Assembly (NCBI GenBank): GCA_945876515.1
Contig: CAMCPF010000032.1
Span: 1-12,798, forward strand
From: Candidatus Kuenenia stuttgartensis
GTDB lineage: Bacteria; Planctomycetota; Planctomycetia; Pirellulales; UBA1268
DNA: 12,798 bases
Direction: 5' to 3'
The notes under the pieces are model-generated. The model did not search any database, had not been told where the DNA came from, and saw only the letters and a list, made by a program, of their open reading frames with translations. How positions within the stretch are numbered: position 1 is the stretch's first letter; every line of letters begins with the position of its first letter. This document shows positions 1 through 7,840 of this stretch, piece by piece. The translations under genes and the position numbers were made by a program.

Positions 1-403
1 GGTCCGCGCCGAGCGTCGCCGCGGCCAGCGGCGAGAACAGCCCGCCGGCTCCCTCGACCACCGCGAGCTCGTGATCCCGCCAGACCGCCAGACCCGTGCG
101 GAGCAGAGGCTCGTCGACCACGCGGCCCGCGGCGCGAGCGGCCCGCGGCGGCGCCAGCGGCGGCTTGAAGCACTGGGGGCAGACGGATCCGATCGCCCCG
201 GTCCGGCCAGCGGCCTCCCAGAGCCGCGCGGGGTCGCCCCCCGGCTCGGAGGCCGCGGCGATCCCGCTGGCCACCGGCTTGTAGGCCGCCACCCGCCGGC
301 CTGCTGCGACGAGTCCCCGAAGGATCGCCACCGCGACTGCGGTCTTGCCGACGTCGGTGTCGGTGCCGACAACGAACAGTCCGTAGCGGGGCGGGTCGGT
401 CAT
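1..403 (-). CDS. bioD: Dethiobiotin synthetase BioD, C-terminus beyond the window
   Basis: BioD closes the ureido ring of dethiobiotin from 7,8-diaminononanoate, CO2 and ATP, the next-to-last step of biotin synthesis, in the cytoplasm. The first 134 residues are visible, starting at the ATG at 403-401. They contain the P-loop GTDTDVGKT (residues 13-21), the YKPVASG motif with the conserved Lys42, an Asp at 57 in the expected place, and the VEGAGG motif (116-121), in BioD order and spacing. E. coli BioD has nearly the same GTDTEVGKT and GYKPVASG. About 90 residues should lie to the left of position 1. The gene is divergent from feoA with 137 bases between. Family assignment is firm; other bio genes cannot be seen. 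Confidence 0.93.
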   Translation of the reverse strand, partial: MTDPPRYGLFVVGTDTDVGKTAVAVAILRGLVAAGRRVAAYKPVASGIAAASEPGGDPARLWEAAGRTGAIGSVCPQCFKPPLAPPRAARAAGRVVDEPLLRTGLAVWRDHELAVVEGAGGLFSPLAAATLGAD

Positions 404-476
404 GACCGGCACAGGTCGGCGTCCACGGGCAGCATGCCGGGTGGTGACACGCCCATCCTTTTCATCCCGGCTATGC

Positions 477-492
477 TGAAGAACGATTCTCA
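477..492. promoter_or_regulatory. Candidate Fur-like iron box upstream of feoA
   Basis: The sequence TGAAGAACGATTCTCA reads on the minus strand as TGAGAATCGTTCTTCA. One half matches the TGAGAAT half-site of Fur boxes exactly; the other half is degenerate. A weak -10-like TATGCT (472-477) abuts it on the plus strand, but no good -35 is seen. Its place 49 bases before an iron uptake operon makes an iron-responsive operator reasonable. The Fur consensus comes from other phyla, so this is a weak call. Confidence 0.3.
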
Positions 493-540
493 TGTTCAAT
501 CGATCCGGCCGCAACGGCTCCCGATCCCCCTGAAGCTCAG

Positions 541-780
541 ATGCCCGCCCCCTCGGCCAGCCTCGACACCATCGCCGTCGGCAACGCGGCCCGCGTACTC
601 GACATCGCCGGTGACGATGCGGTAGCGATCCGCCTGTTGGAGATGGGCCTCACGCCAGGTGTCGGCCTTCGGGTGCTCGGCCGGGCTCCCTTCGGCGATC
701 CGCTCGAACTCGAGCTTCGCGGGTACCGGCTCTCGATCCGTCGGGCCGAGGCGCTCCGCGTAGCCGTCGAGCCAGCCTGA
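541..780 (+). CDS. feoA: FeoA, small SH3-like partner of the ferrous iron transporter
   Basis: This is a 79-residue cytoplasmic protein of the FeoA family, an SH3-like beta barrel that accompanies the Fe(II) permease FeoB. The core pattern is visible: a hydrophobic strand (ARVLDIAG), then RLLEMGLTPGVGLRVLGRAP (about 31-50), then GDPLELELRGYRLSIRRAEALRV. The MGLTPG turn and the closing LRRAEA-type strand are diagnostic, and the length is normal (about 75-85). The ATG at 541 leaves a complete domain; the ribosome site is weak (GAAG in CCTGAAGCTCAG). It lies 57 bases before feoB on the same strand, so the two are probably co-transcribed. Confidence 0.9.
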   Translation: MPAPSASLDTIAVGNAARVLDIAGDDAVAIRLLEMGLTPGVGLRVLGRAPFGDPLELELRGYRLSIRRAEALRVAVEPA

Positions 781-837
781 GCCACCGGCCCCACACCGCG
801 GCCGCCCCAGCCCGGCATCCACGAGCGACTCACCATC

Positions 838-2829
838 ATGCCCGCGAGCGATCCCGCACCGGCGCGACTCACCGTGGCCCTGCTCGGCAACCCCAACACC
901 GGCAAGAGCACGCTGTTCTCGGCGCTGGCCGGCATTCCCACCCGCGTGGGCAACTATCCCGGCGTCACGGTCGAGGAGAAGCTCGGGCGGTTCACGTACC
1001 GCGGGAGTGAGATCGAACTGGTCGACCTGCCCGGCACCTATAGCCTCACCCCCCAGGGGCCCGACGAGCAGGTGGCCGTCGACGTCCTCCACGGCCGGCA
1101 GCCGGGCGTGCCGCGGCCCGACGCGGTCGTGATCGTTGCCGACGCCACCAACCTCGAGCGCAACCTGTTCCTCGCCACGCAGGCCACCGAACTCGGGCTG
1201 CCGCTCGTGGTCGCGCTGACACTCACCGACGTGGGCCGCCGCCGGGGCCGCGCGATCGACTCGGCCGAACTTGCCCGCCGGCTCGGCTGCCCTGTGATCC
1301 CGGTGGCCACGCCGCGGGGCGAGGGGCTCACCGACCTCAAGGACGCGATCCTCGGGACTCCCACCGCCGGCCCGCCCCGGCCGCTGCCGCTGCCCGCCGA
1401 TCCGGCCCACGCCCACCGCCCGGCGGCAGCCCGCACCGCGATCGCCCGCTACGCCGCCATCGAGCGACTGCTTGCAGGCATCACGTCCCAGATCCGACCG
1501 GCCAACCAGCTGCCCGAAGACACGATCGACCGACTGCTCACCCACCCGCTCTGGGGCACGCTCGCGTTCACCGCGGTGATGCTCGCGGTCTTCAGTTCGA
1601 TCTTCTGGCTAGCTGCGCCGCTGATGGATCTGATCTCAACCGGCATGGACGGCCTGTCGGCCTGGGTCGCCGCGCGGCTGCCCGATGGTGCGATCCGCGA
1701 GCTCCTCGTCGATGGCGTGCTGGCGGGCGTCGGCGGGGTGGTGGTGTTCGTGCCACAGATCGCGATCTTGTTCCTGTTCATCGCAGCGCTCGAGGGCTGC
1801 GGCTACCTCGCCCGCGCGGCCTACCTCATGGACCGCTTGCTCGTCGGCGTGGGGTTGTCGGGCAAGTCGTTCATCCCCTTGCTCTCGAGCTTCGCCTGCG
1901 CGATCCCGGGAATCATGGCGGCCCGCACGATCGAGAACCGCCGCGACCGGCTGCTCACGATCCTGGTGGCGCCCCTGATGAGCTGCTCGGCCCGGCTGCC
2001 GGTGTATCTCCTGCTCGCCGGCGCCTTCGTGCCCGACGTGGCCGTCGGTGTCTCCTGGCTGCGGCTGCCCGCGGTGGTGCTGGCGGGAATGTACGCCCTG
2101 GGCGTGGCGGTGGCGGCGGCCGTGGCGTGGCTGCTCTCCCGGACGCTCTTCCGCGGGCCGCCACAGCCCTTCGTGATGGAGCTACCCGGCTGGCGTTGGC
2201 CGCAGGCGGCGGTCGTGCTCGAGCGGGCCCGCGAGGCGGTCTGGTCGTTTCTGCAAAACGCCGGCACGCTGATCCTCGCCGTCAGCGTCGTGGTCTGGGC
2301 ACTGTCGAACTACCCGCGCGACGAAGTGGCGATCGCCGCCGACGCTGAAGCGGCGCTGGCGACCGGTGAGCCGGAGGCCGACGTCGAATCCGCTCGCCGG
2401 GCCGCGATCCAGCGGGGCAGCATCCTCGGCCGTGCCGGCAAGTTCGTGGAGCCGGTCGTCCGCCCGCTCGGCTGGGACTGGCGGCTCGGCTGCGCCGCGA
2501 TCGCGAGCTTTCCGGCCCGAGAGGTGGTGCTCGGCACGCTCGCGGTGCTGTACAACCTTCCGCCCGAGGAGGCCGAGGGCACGGCCCTCGAGCGGCGGCT
2601 GAAAGCGGCCCGCTGGGACGGCACCGACCGACCGGTGTTCACGCTGCCGGTGGCCCTCTCGATCATGGTGTTCTTCGCGCTGTGCGCGCAGTGCGCGAGC
2701 ACGCTGGTCGTGATCGGACGCGAGACCCAGAGCTGGGTCTGGCCGGTGGTCACCTTCACCTACATGACCGTGCTGGCTTGGATCGCCGCCTTTGCGACCT
2801 TCCAGTTCGCCACCTCCATGGGCTGGTAG
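838..2829 (+). CDS. feoB: FeoB, ferrous iron transport GTPase permease
   Basis: This is a 663-residue inner-membrane Fe(II) transporter with a cytosolic N-terminal G domain. G1 is GNPNTGKST (17-25), the G2 threonine lies in PGVTVE (41-46), and G3 is DLPG (63-66). G4, normally NxxD, reads TLTD (128-131), so the base-specifying Asn is absent. G5 is the VATPRGEG region near 157-164. The membrane part starts near residue 240 and carries both Gate regions: PLLSSFACAIPGIMAARTIENRRDR, with the conserved Cys, and SFPAREVVLGTLAVLYN, then CAQCASTLVVIGRET near the end. It is shorter than many FeoB proteins (about 700-800) but has all parts. No clear Shine-Dalgarno precedes the ATG. Two bases after its stop a small membrane protein begins. 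Confidence 0.96.
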   Translation: MPASDPAPARLTVALLGNPNTGKSTLFSALAGIPTRVGNYPGVTVEEKLGRFTYRGSEIELVDLPGTYSLTPQGPDEQVAVDVLHGRQPGVPRPDAVVIVADATNLERNLFLATQATELGLPLVVALTLTDVGRRRGRAIDSAELARRLGCPVIPVATPRGEGLTDLKDAILGTPTAGPPRPLPLPADPAHAHRPAAARTAIARYAAIERLLAGITSQIRPANQLPEDTIDRLLTHPLWGTLAFTAVMLAVFSSIFWLAAPLMDLISTGMDGLSAWVAARLPDGAIRELLVDGVLAGVGGVVVFVPQIAILFLFIAALEGCGYLARAAYLMDRLLVGVGLSGKSFIPLLSSFACAIPGIMAARTIENRRDRLLTILVAPLMSCSARLPVYLLLAGAFVPDVAVGVSWLRLPAVVLAGMYALGVAVAAAVAWLLSRTLFRGPPQPFVMELPGWRWPQAAVVLERAREAVWSFLQNAGTLILAVSVVVWALSNYPRDEVAIAADAEAALATGEPEADVESARRAAIQRGSILGRAGKFVEPVVRPLGWDWRLGCAAIASFPAREVVLGTLAVLYNLPPEEAEGTALERRLKAARWDGTDRPVFTLPVALSIMVFFALCAQCASTLVVIGRETQSWVWPVVTFTYMTVLAWIAAFATFQFATSMGW

Positions 2830-2831
2830 CG

Positions 2832-3029
2832 ATGCAGGACGCCCTGGCCATCGCGATCGCGGTCGCCGCGGGCTGCTGGCTCGCCTGGGTACTGGGCCGG
2901 CGGCTCGTCGCCCCTCCCTGCCGCCCGCCCGATGCCCCGCCGGGCAGCGACGGCTTCGTGCCCCTCGACACGCTCGGCCGGTCGGCCCAAAAAGGTTCGG
3001 GGCGGCCCCAAGGCCGCCCCGAACGCTGA
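2832..3029 (+). CDS. Small single-pass membrane protein linked to FeoB
   Basis: A 65-residue reading frame starts 2 bases after the feoB stop, which suggests translational coupling. Residues 4-22 form one membrane helix with Cys15 inside it, followed by a basic RR and Cys30, then a Pro/Gly-rich polar tail. Many feo operons end with a tiny one-helix, Cys-containing protein (the FeoB-associated Cys-rich membrane protein group). Layout and position match, but the usual cluster of several Cys is missing. Residues from 55 on are encoded by a terminator hairpin of the opposite groESL operon, so the tail (GSGRPQGRPER) may have no selected function. Role unknown; possibly an FeoC-like accessory. Confidence 0.6.
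   Translation: MQDALAIAIAVAAGCWLAWVLGRRLVAPPCRPPDAPPGSDGFVPLDTLGRSAQKGSGRPQGRPER
2988..3024 (-). terminator. Intrinsic terminator of the groS-groL operon
   Basis: On the minus strand a perfect 13-bp stem (3024-3012 with 3007-2995), a 4-base loop and then a run of five T (2992-2988) form a textbook intrinsic terminator about 60 bases past the groL stop. On the plus strand the stem has no following T-run, so it should act mainly on groESL. It lies within the last codons of the small gene downstream of feoB. The GC-rich stem may still impede the convergent feo transcript. Confidence 0.8.
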
Positions 3030-3052
3030 GTCATCGCATTGCTGGCGTCGGC

Positions 3053-3083
3053 ATTGATTCAGGTCCGCTCCCGCGGACCTGAA

Positions 3084-3088
<5 letters not shown>
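3053..3088. repeat. Perfect 16-bp hairpin overlapping the groL stop codon
   Basis: Bases 3053-3068 and 3073-3088 are exact reverse complements around a 4-base loop (TCCC). The stem includes the groL stop codon (3086-3084) and part of its last Tyr codon. No T-run follows on either strand, so it is not a standard intrinsic terminator. It could protect the groL mRNA 3' end from exonucleases, or act with the hairpin at 2995-3024 as a double terminator. Confidence 0.75.
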
Positions 3089-4712
<1,624 letters not shown>

Positions 4713-4808
4713 GGGTCAGATTCTCCTGTCGCTGGGGGTTGTGGTCTGGAAGTGGCTTGACAGTGTGGTTGGGGGGATCAGGTGCGTGACGACGGGCCGC
4801 GGCTGTCC

Positions 4809-5132
4809 TCAGCCGAGGATCGCGAGAATGTCGTCCTCCCGCATCAGCAGCAGTTCGTCGTCGCCGACCTTGAAGGCCTCGCCGGCGTAGCTCGTGAACA
4901 CCACGCGGTCGCCGGGCTTGACCTGGAGCGGGTGGCGGACGCCCTTGGAGTCACACTTGCCCTCGCCGACGCTCACGACCGTGCCGCGGGCCGGCTTGTC
5001 TTTGGCGGAGTCGGGCAGGAGGATGCCCCCGGATGTCCTCTGCTCGCTCTCCTCACGCTCCACGACGACACGATCGCCAAGCGGAATCAACGTCGACTTC
5101 TTGCGGGCAGACTTGGTGGCGGTGGCTGACAT
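4809..5132 (-). CDS. groS: GroES, 10-kDa co-chaperonin
   Basis: This is a 107-residue co-chaperonin that caps the GroEL ring. Family marks are IPLGDRVVVEREESEQRTSGGILLPDSAKDKP (the mobile loop is the SEQRTSGGILLP part), the GTVVSVGEG strand, VKPGDRVVFTSYAGEAFKVGDDELLLMREDDILAIL. The frame is open further upstream, but the ATG at 5132-5130 (MSATATKSARKKSTLIPLGDR) is preferred. It gives a near-standard length with a short basic N-terminal extension, and AGAGG lies about 11 bases before it. The 48 residues further upstream show no domain. It is first in the groS-groL operon. Confidence 0.95.
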   Translation of the reverse strand: MSATATKSARKKSTLIPLGDRVVVEREESEQRTSGGILLPDSAKDKPARGTVVSVGEGKCDSKGVRHPLQVKPGDRVVFTSYAGEAFKVGDDELLLMREDDILAILG

Positions 5133-5532
5133 GCGTGGGCAAACCTCTCGAAAGGGAGACGAAATGAGATTTGATCGGCCGGGGACGGACGTGGCTCTCG
5201 CCCCCGAGGGTGCGAAACCGCCAACGGCCGCCTGCCGTCGCCGGCCTGAACCTGACCGGCCCCTCCCACCAAGCAAGTCGCGCGCCGGAAGCCACGCTGA
5301 TGGGAACAGCCCTGGGATTCGGCCACGGCAGGGCGGAAAATCCGCTGGCTGCCGGGAAGTGCATGGGGCCTCGAGGCCCAGTCGCCGCTGCCAGATTGGC
5401 AGCAGTGGCTGGAGGGACGAGTCACCGGCGGTCCATCCCGGCGGGGCTTGACCTGCGTGGCGGAGGGTCGGCTAAACCGCTAAGGTGCGGGCCTGGCCCG
5501 GTTCCGACGTGGTGCTCCGGCGAGGCTTCAGG
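5133..5532. other. 400-base divergent intergenic region before groS and the STAS gene
   Basis: No convincing gene is visible. It must hold the groESL promoter (minus strand) and the promoter of the STAS gene (plus strand). I found no CIRCE element (TTAGCACTC-N9-GAGTGCTAA), so HrcA control is not supported. Two inverted repeats stand out: a 14-base palindrome GGGCCTCGAGGCCC (5366-5379), and GCTGCCA-GAT-TGGCAGC (5387-5403). Either could be an operator. Base composition remains high in GC throughout. Confidence 0.5.
5448..5476 (+). promoter_or_regulatory. Weak candidate promoter of the STAS-kinase operon
   Basis: TTGACC (5448-5453) matches five of six bases of a sigma-70 -35 box. It stands 17 bases before GCTAAA (5471-5476), which matches only three of six -10 bases. 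A start near 5483 would leave a leader of about 50 bases before the STAS ATG. No better match is seen nearby. Confidence 0.25.
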
Positions 5533-5883
5533 ATGGCGACGCAGCGGATCGACGTGACGAAGACCGGCGACGTCTCCGTCGTCCGGTTTCGCGACCGGAA
5601 GATTCTCGACGAGACGGCGATCCAGGAACTCGGCGCCGAGCTCTTCGCCCTGGTGGAGATCGACAATCGCAAGACGATCTTGCTGGACTTCGAAGGGGTG
5701 GAGTTTCTCTCGAGCGCGGCCCTGGGCAAACTGATCACGTTCGACCGCAAGGTGAAGACCTCGAAGGGGCGGCTCAAGATGTGCGGCATCGCGCCCGGCA
5801 TCCTCGAGGTGTTCCAGGTGACCAAGCTCAACAAGGTGTTCGACATTCGTCCCGACGCGGCTGAGGCCTTGGCGGCCTTCTGA
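5533..5883 (+). CDS. STAS-domain anti-sigma-factor antagonist (SpoIIAA/RsbV-like)
   Basis: This is a 116-residue cytoplasmic STAS protein. In partner switching the unphosphorylated form binds the anti-sigma kinase and frees a sigma factor; phosphorylation reverses this. The fold is readable: an N-terminal strand pair (RIDVTKTGDVSVVRFRDRKIL), the ILLDFEGVEFLSSAALGKLI segment at the phosphorylation site, and KMCGIAPGILEVFQVTKLNKVF at the C-terminus. Aligned to SpoIIAA (FMDSSGLG), the site reads FLSSAALG, so Ser61 takes the place of the phosphorylated Ser58, and the Asp before it is Ser60. The ATG at 5533 is preferred over the GTG at 5485, because the added 16 residues lack family character. The kinase gene follows 51 bases later. 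Confidence 0.88.
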   Translation: MATQRIDVTKTGDVSVVRFRDRKILDETAIQELGAELFALVEIDNRKTILLDFEGVEFLSSAALGKLITFDRKVKTSKGRLKMCGIAPGILEVFQVTKLNKVFDIRPDAAEALAAF

Positions 5884-5934
5884 CGGCGCGGCCGAGATAC
5901 CAACGCGGACGCAGGCCGAATCCGGAGAGACAGG

Positions 5935-6378
5935 ATGGCGGAGCAACCCTCGACAACGGCATGGCGGAGGTCGGTCAAGCTGCCCAGCGAGCGGGGCTCG
6001 AGCCGGCTGGTGACCGACGACCTGCTCGAGCAACTCGGCCAGCACGGCTGGCCGCCCGACGACATCTTCGCGATTCACCTCGCGGCCGAAGAGGCGCTCG
6101 TCAACGCGGTGGTCCACGGCAACCGCCTCGACCCCAAGAAGTCGGTGCACGTGGAATGTGAGGTCTCGCCCGACTTTGTCCGCCTCGAGGTGACCGACGA
6201 GGGGGCGGGCTTCGATCCGGGGAGCGTGCCCGACTGCACGCTCGAGGAGCGGCTCGAGGCGCCGAGCGGCCGGGGCGTGATGCTGATGCGGTCGTTCATG
6301 ACGCGGATCTCCTACAACGCCAAGGGCAACAGCGTGGTGCTGGAGAAGCGGCGGGGCGACAAGCCGGCGGAAGGGTGA
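5935..6378 (+). CDS. Anti-sigma-factor serine kinase (RsbW/SpoIIAB-like)
   Basis: This is a 147-residue GHKL ATPase of the HATPase_c_2 type, predicted to bind and inhibit a sigma factor and to phosphorylate the STAS partner encoded just upstream. The N-box is HLAAEEALVNAVVHGN (48-63, with Glu52, Glu53 and Asn57), the G1 box is DEGAGFDP (88-95), and the G2 box is GRGVMLMRSFM (112-122). There are no membrane or sensor domains. The ATG at 5935 has GGAGA at 5924-5928. No target sigma gene lies next to the pair; the ECF sigma factor at 9254-9868 is a remote and unproven candidate. Confidence 0.88.
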   Translation: MAEQPSTTAWRRSVKLPSERGSSRLVTDDLLEQLGQHGWPPDDIFAIHLAAEEALVNAVVHGNRLDPKKSVHVECEVSPDFVRLEVTDEGAGFDPGSVPDCTLEERLEAPSGRGVMLMRSFMTRISYNAKGNSVVLEKRRGDKPAEG

Positions 6379-6432
6379 ATCCGCGGAAGACCGACCCTGC
6401 AGGCGACCCTCGCTTTCGGCCCCAGGGCCCGC

Positions 6433-6438
6433 TATTCT
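6433..6438 (+). promoter_or_regulatory. Possible -10 box of the tRNA-Asn promoter
   Basis: TATTCT lies 22 bases before the mature tRNA 5' end and matches four of six -10 bases, with the key T-A-T...T kept. It is the only AT-rich spot in the 82 bases between the kinase gene and the tRNA. No recognisable -35 lies 17 bases upstream (TCGCTT). Confidence 0.25.
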
Positions 6439-6460
6439 AGGGATTCTCGACTCCCATCGA

Positions 6461-6532
6461 TCCCCGATAGCTCAATGGTAGAGCGGCCGGCTGTTAACCG
6501 GTAGGTTGTAGGTTCGAGTCCTACTCGGGGAG
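6461..6532 (+). tRNA. tRNA-Asn (anticodon GUU)
   Basis: All parts fold. The acceptor stem is TCCCCGA with TCGGGGA (7 bp, discriminator G at 6532). The D arm is GCTC-AATGGTA-GAGC. The anticodon stem GCCGG/CCGGT encloses the loop CTGTTAA with anticodon GTT (6493-6495). The T arm is GTAGG-TTCGAGT-CCTAC. The variable loop is AGGTT. CCA is not encoded, and a T-run (6534-6538) follows at once, probably ending the transcript. Its 3' end is repeated at 7405 and 12395, so the gene seems to be an integration target. Confidence 0.97.
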
Positions 6533-6536
6533 CTTT
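6519..6536 (+). repeat. att-like direct repeat, tRNA copy
   Basis: The 18 bases TCCTACTCGGGGAGCTTT span the 3' half of the tRNA T arm, the acceptor stem and the first bases after the gene. They recur exactly at 12395-12412, and the first 12 recur at 7405-7416. Duplication of a tRNA 3' end is the usual footprint of tyrosine-recombinase integration, with the intact tRNA kept at one end. Confidence 0.7.
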
Positions 6537-6598
6537 TTGCGAACCGGTGAGTCCAGAAGGGACGGGTGGTCGGTAGAATCGTGGCAGGAGACTTTGCC

Positions 6599-6835
6599 AT
6601 GACCACCGTGACGCTCAAAGAAGCCCAGTCTGGCTTGGCCGACATCATCCATCGCCTCACGCCTGGGGATGAGGTCGTGATCACAGAGAACGACCAGCCC
6701 GTAGCTCGGCTCGTTCCGACACCACCGATTCCCAAGAGGGCTCACCGCCAACTGGGAACCATGAAGGGAACCGTCCTGTACATGGCTCCCGACTTTGATG
6801 CTCCGCTGGAGGACTTCACGGAGTACATGGAATGA
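6599..6835 (+). CDS. Phd/YefM-family antitoxin
   Basis: This 78-residue protein has the N-terminal DNA-binding fold of Phd/YefM antitoxins: MTTVTLKEAQSGLADIIHRL, then GDEVVITENDQPVARLVP. Its acidic C-terminal tail (PDFDAPLEDFTEYME) would wrap the toxin. Such antitoxins neutralise the partner nuclease and repress their own operon. The ATG at 6599 is chosen over an in-frame GTG at 6566, because GGAG (6587-6590) lies eight bases before it and the family fold starts there. Its TGA overlaps the toxin ATG (ATGA at 6832), so translation is coupled. GC content here is clearly lower than in neighbouring genes. Confidence 0.9.
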   Translation: MTTVTLKEAQSGLADIIHRLTPGDEVVITENDQPVARLVPTPPIPKRAHRQLGTMKGTVLYMAPDFDAPLEDFTEYME

Positions 6836-7221
6836 GGCATCTTCTGGATGCCCACACCTTGATCTGGGCGTTGGACGACCCGAGTAGGCTCGGTGCCAGA
6901 GCCAGAGCCCTCCTTGAAAACCCCGCCATTGAACTGACGGTAAGCGTCGGGACGATCTGGGAACTCTCCATCAAGACAAGCCTCAAGAAACTTTCGCTGT
7001 CTCTGCCGTATCGCCAATGGGTGGAGCGGGCGTTGGCTGACCTCGGCATCACAGTGTCCCCAATCACGTTGGAGTTCACCGAACGGCAGACTGCTTTGCC
7101 ATTCCACCACAGAGATCCTTTTGACAGGCTCCTCGTGGCTCAATGCCTGGTTGAAACCATTCCAATCGTGAGTGCTGATGCGATGTTTGATCAGTACGGG
7201 GTCGCCCGCCTCTGGAATTAA
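6832..7221 (+). CDS. vapC: VapC-like PIN-domain toxin (predicted ribonuclease)
   Basis: This is a 129-residue PIN-domain protein, predicted to cut RNA (often tRNA in this family) with Mg2+ when its antitoxin is degraded. Acidic residues fall where the PIN active site needs them: Asp6 in LLDAHTLIW, Glu44 in GTIWELSIK, Asp95/Asp98 in HHRDPFDRLLVAQ, and Asp116 in IVSADAMFDQYG. Length is standard. It overlaps the antitoxin stop by 4 bases. In 6961-7020 I count 30 G+C of 60, against 43 of 60 in 6241-6300 of the kinase gene, which suggests recent acquisition. It sits 300 bases from the tRNA, between two tRNA-tail repeats. Confidence 0.92.
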   Translation: MRHLLDAHTLIWALDDPSRLGARARALLENPAIELTVSVGTIWELSIKTSLKKLSLSLPYRQWVERALADLGITVSPITLEFTERQTALPFHHRDPFDRLLVAQCLVETIPIVSADAMFDQYGVARLWN

Positions 7222-7337
7222 CCTCGTTGCTCCCGCGAACGAGTCGCCGATGGGTTTCCAGGCGTCTGGCGGGAACGGCGAGGACGAGCGTGCGACTCCA
7301 TGCGACCTCTTGCGGTCTCCCAAGCCCAGCAGAGTGA

Positions 7338-7420
7338 GTCGTTTTTTGAGTCCCTTTCGTGTATGTCCCCATGTTGTGCCGAAGAATTCGGCGACTCTGA
7401 CGAATCCTACTCGGGGCGCT
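7338..7420 (+). repeat. Repeat copy A: T-run box plus tRNA-Asn tail
   Basis: It begins with GTCGTTTTTTGAGTC (7338-7352) and ends with TCCTACTCGGGGCGCT (7405-7420), of which the first 12 bases equal the tRNA-Asn 3' end. The distance from box to tail is 67 bases, exactly as in copy C at 12328-12410. The 14 bases before the tail also align loosely with those in copy C (both start GCGA). In both copies the box start can pair with bases about 50 downstream: GTCG with CGAC here, GTCGCT with AGCGAT in copy C. It marks the far side of the toxin-antitoxin segment. Confidence 0.65.
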
Positions 7421-7530
7421 ACGCCACTCATGTCTTGAGTGGCCGTCAGAGGCCGGAGGTGGCAAAACCTTCTGCCTCTCGGCTTTTCTGGAGGTTGTGG
7501 GGCGGGGCACTTCTGCTTGGTGCCACTCGA

Positions 7531-7573
7531 TGCCACCTCCTGCCAGCAATCCTTACGTCGCTTTTTACGTCAC
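7531..7573 (+). repeat. Repeat copy B: T-run box without tRNA tail
   Basis: TACGTCGCTTTTTACGTCAC (7554-7573) is identical over 20 bases to 12325-12344. Upstream TGCCACCTCCTGCC (7531-7544) matches TGCCACGTCCTGCC (12290-12303) in 13 of 14 bases, with a 12-base spacing difference. Unlike copies A and C, no clear tRNA tail follows. It may be a decayed or half copy of the same element. Confidence 0.65.
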
Positions 7574-7840
7574 CCCCAAAGCGAACCTTCGTAGCGGCGG
7601 GAACTCGCAGTGCCGACGTGCGGGCGGACTTTGGGCCGCGTCGGTGACGCAGTCAGGACGAGCGACTCTCACCAGAGCCCCCCTGCTCAGGCTTTCAGGA
7701 CGGAAAACCCGAACTTCTTCAGGGAGAAGACTGCCAAGAGCCGGCGGCTGTAACACGCACGGTCGGTTTGCGCTCCAGCCAGTGGCGGGATGAATGCCGG
7801 TTCGCGGTGAGCCGGCTCCCGCCCCCAAGGAACCCCAGCC

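Larger units (their letters stand above)
7222..7840. other. About 620 bases without a credible gene, rich in hairpins and repeats
   Basis: Frames here lack protein-like sequence, and those that are open mostly run out of neighbouring genes. Contents in order are: a possible stem CGACTC/GAGTCG ending in T6 (to 7347) that may stop vapC transcription; the repeat with tRNA tail (7338-7420); a hairpin GCCACTCA/TGAGTGGC (7423-7443); an imperfect hairpin 7448-7479; the T-run repeat B (7531-7573); and GGGAACTCG at 7599-7607, identical to a motif before the kinase gene. The rest, 7640-7840, is the leader of the secreted protein gene. Confidence 0.6.

Noticed and set aside
496..1545. 349-codon minus-strand frame opposite feoA and feoB
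   Set aside because: Shadow of the feo genes, with no recognisable motifs; FeoA and FeoB are certain on the plus strand.
5133..5276. 48-residue N-terminal extension of GroES
   Set aside because: The frame is open, but the extension has no family match; the ATG at 5132 has a ribosome site and gives a normal GroES length.
5133..5532. CIRCE operator or sigma-54 promoter for groESL
   Set aside because: No TTAGCACTC/GAGTGCTAA pair, and no GG-N10-GC with sigma-54 context; TGGCAGC at 5397 lacks the second half.
7328..7640. Integron attC sites
   Set aside because: The repeats have regular spacing and partial pairing, but I see no RYYYAAC/GTTRRRY core pair, and the tail equals a tRNA 3' end, which fits tRNA-directed integration better.
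7222..7840. Hidden or broken gene in the gap between vapC and the secreted protein
   Set aside because: Reading all frames gave no protein-like stretch; the open frames start within neighbours or are Arg/Ser-rich noise.
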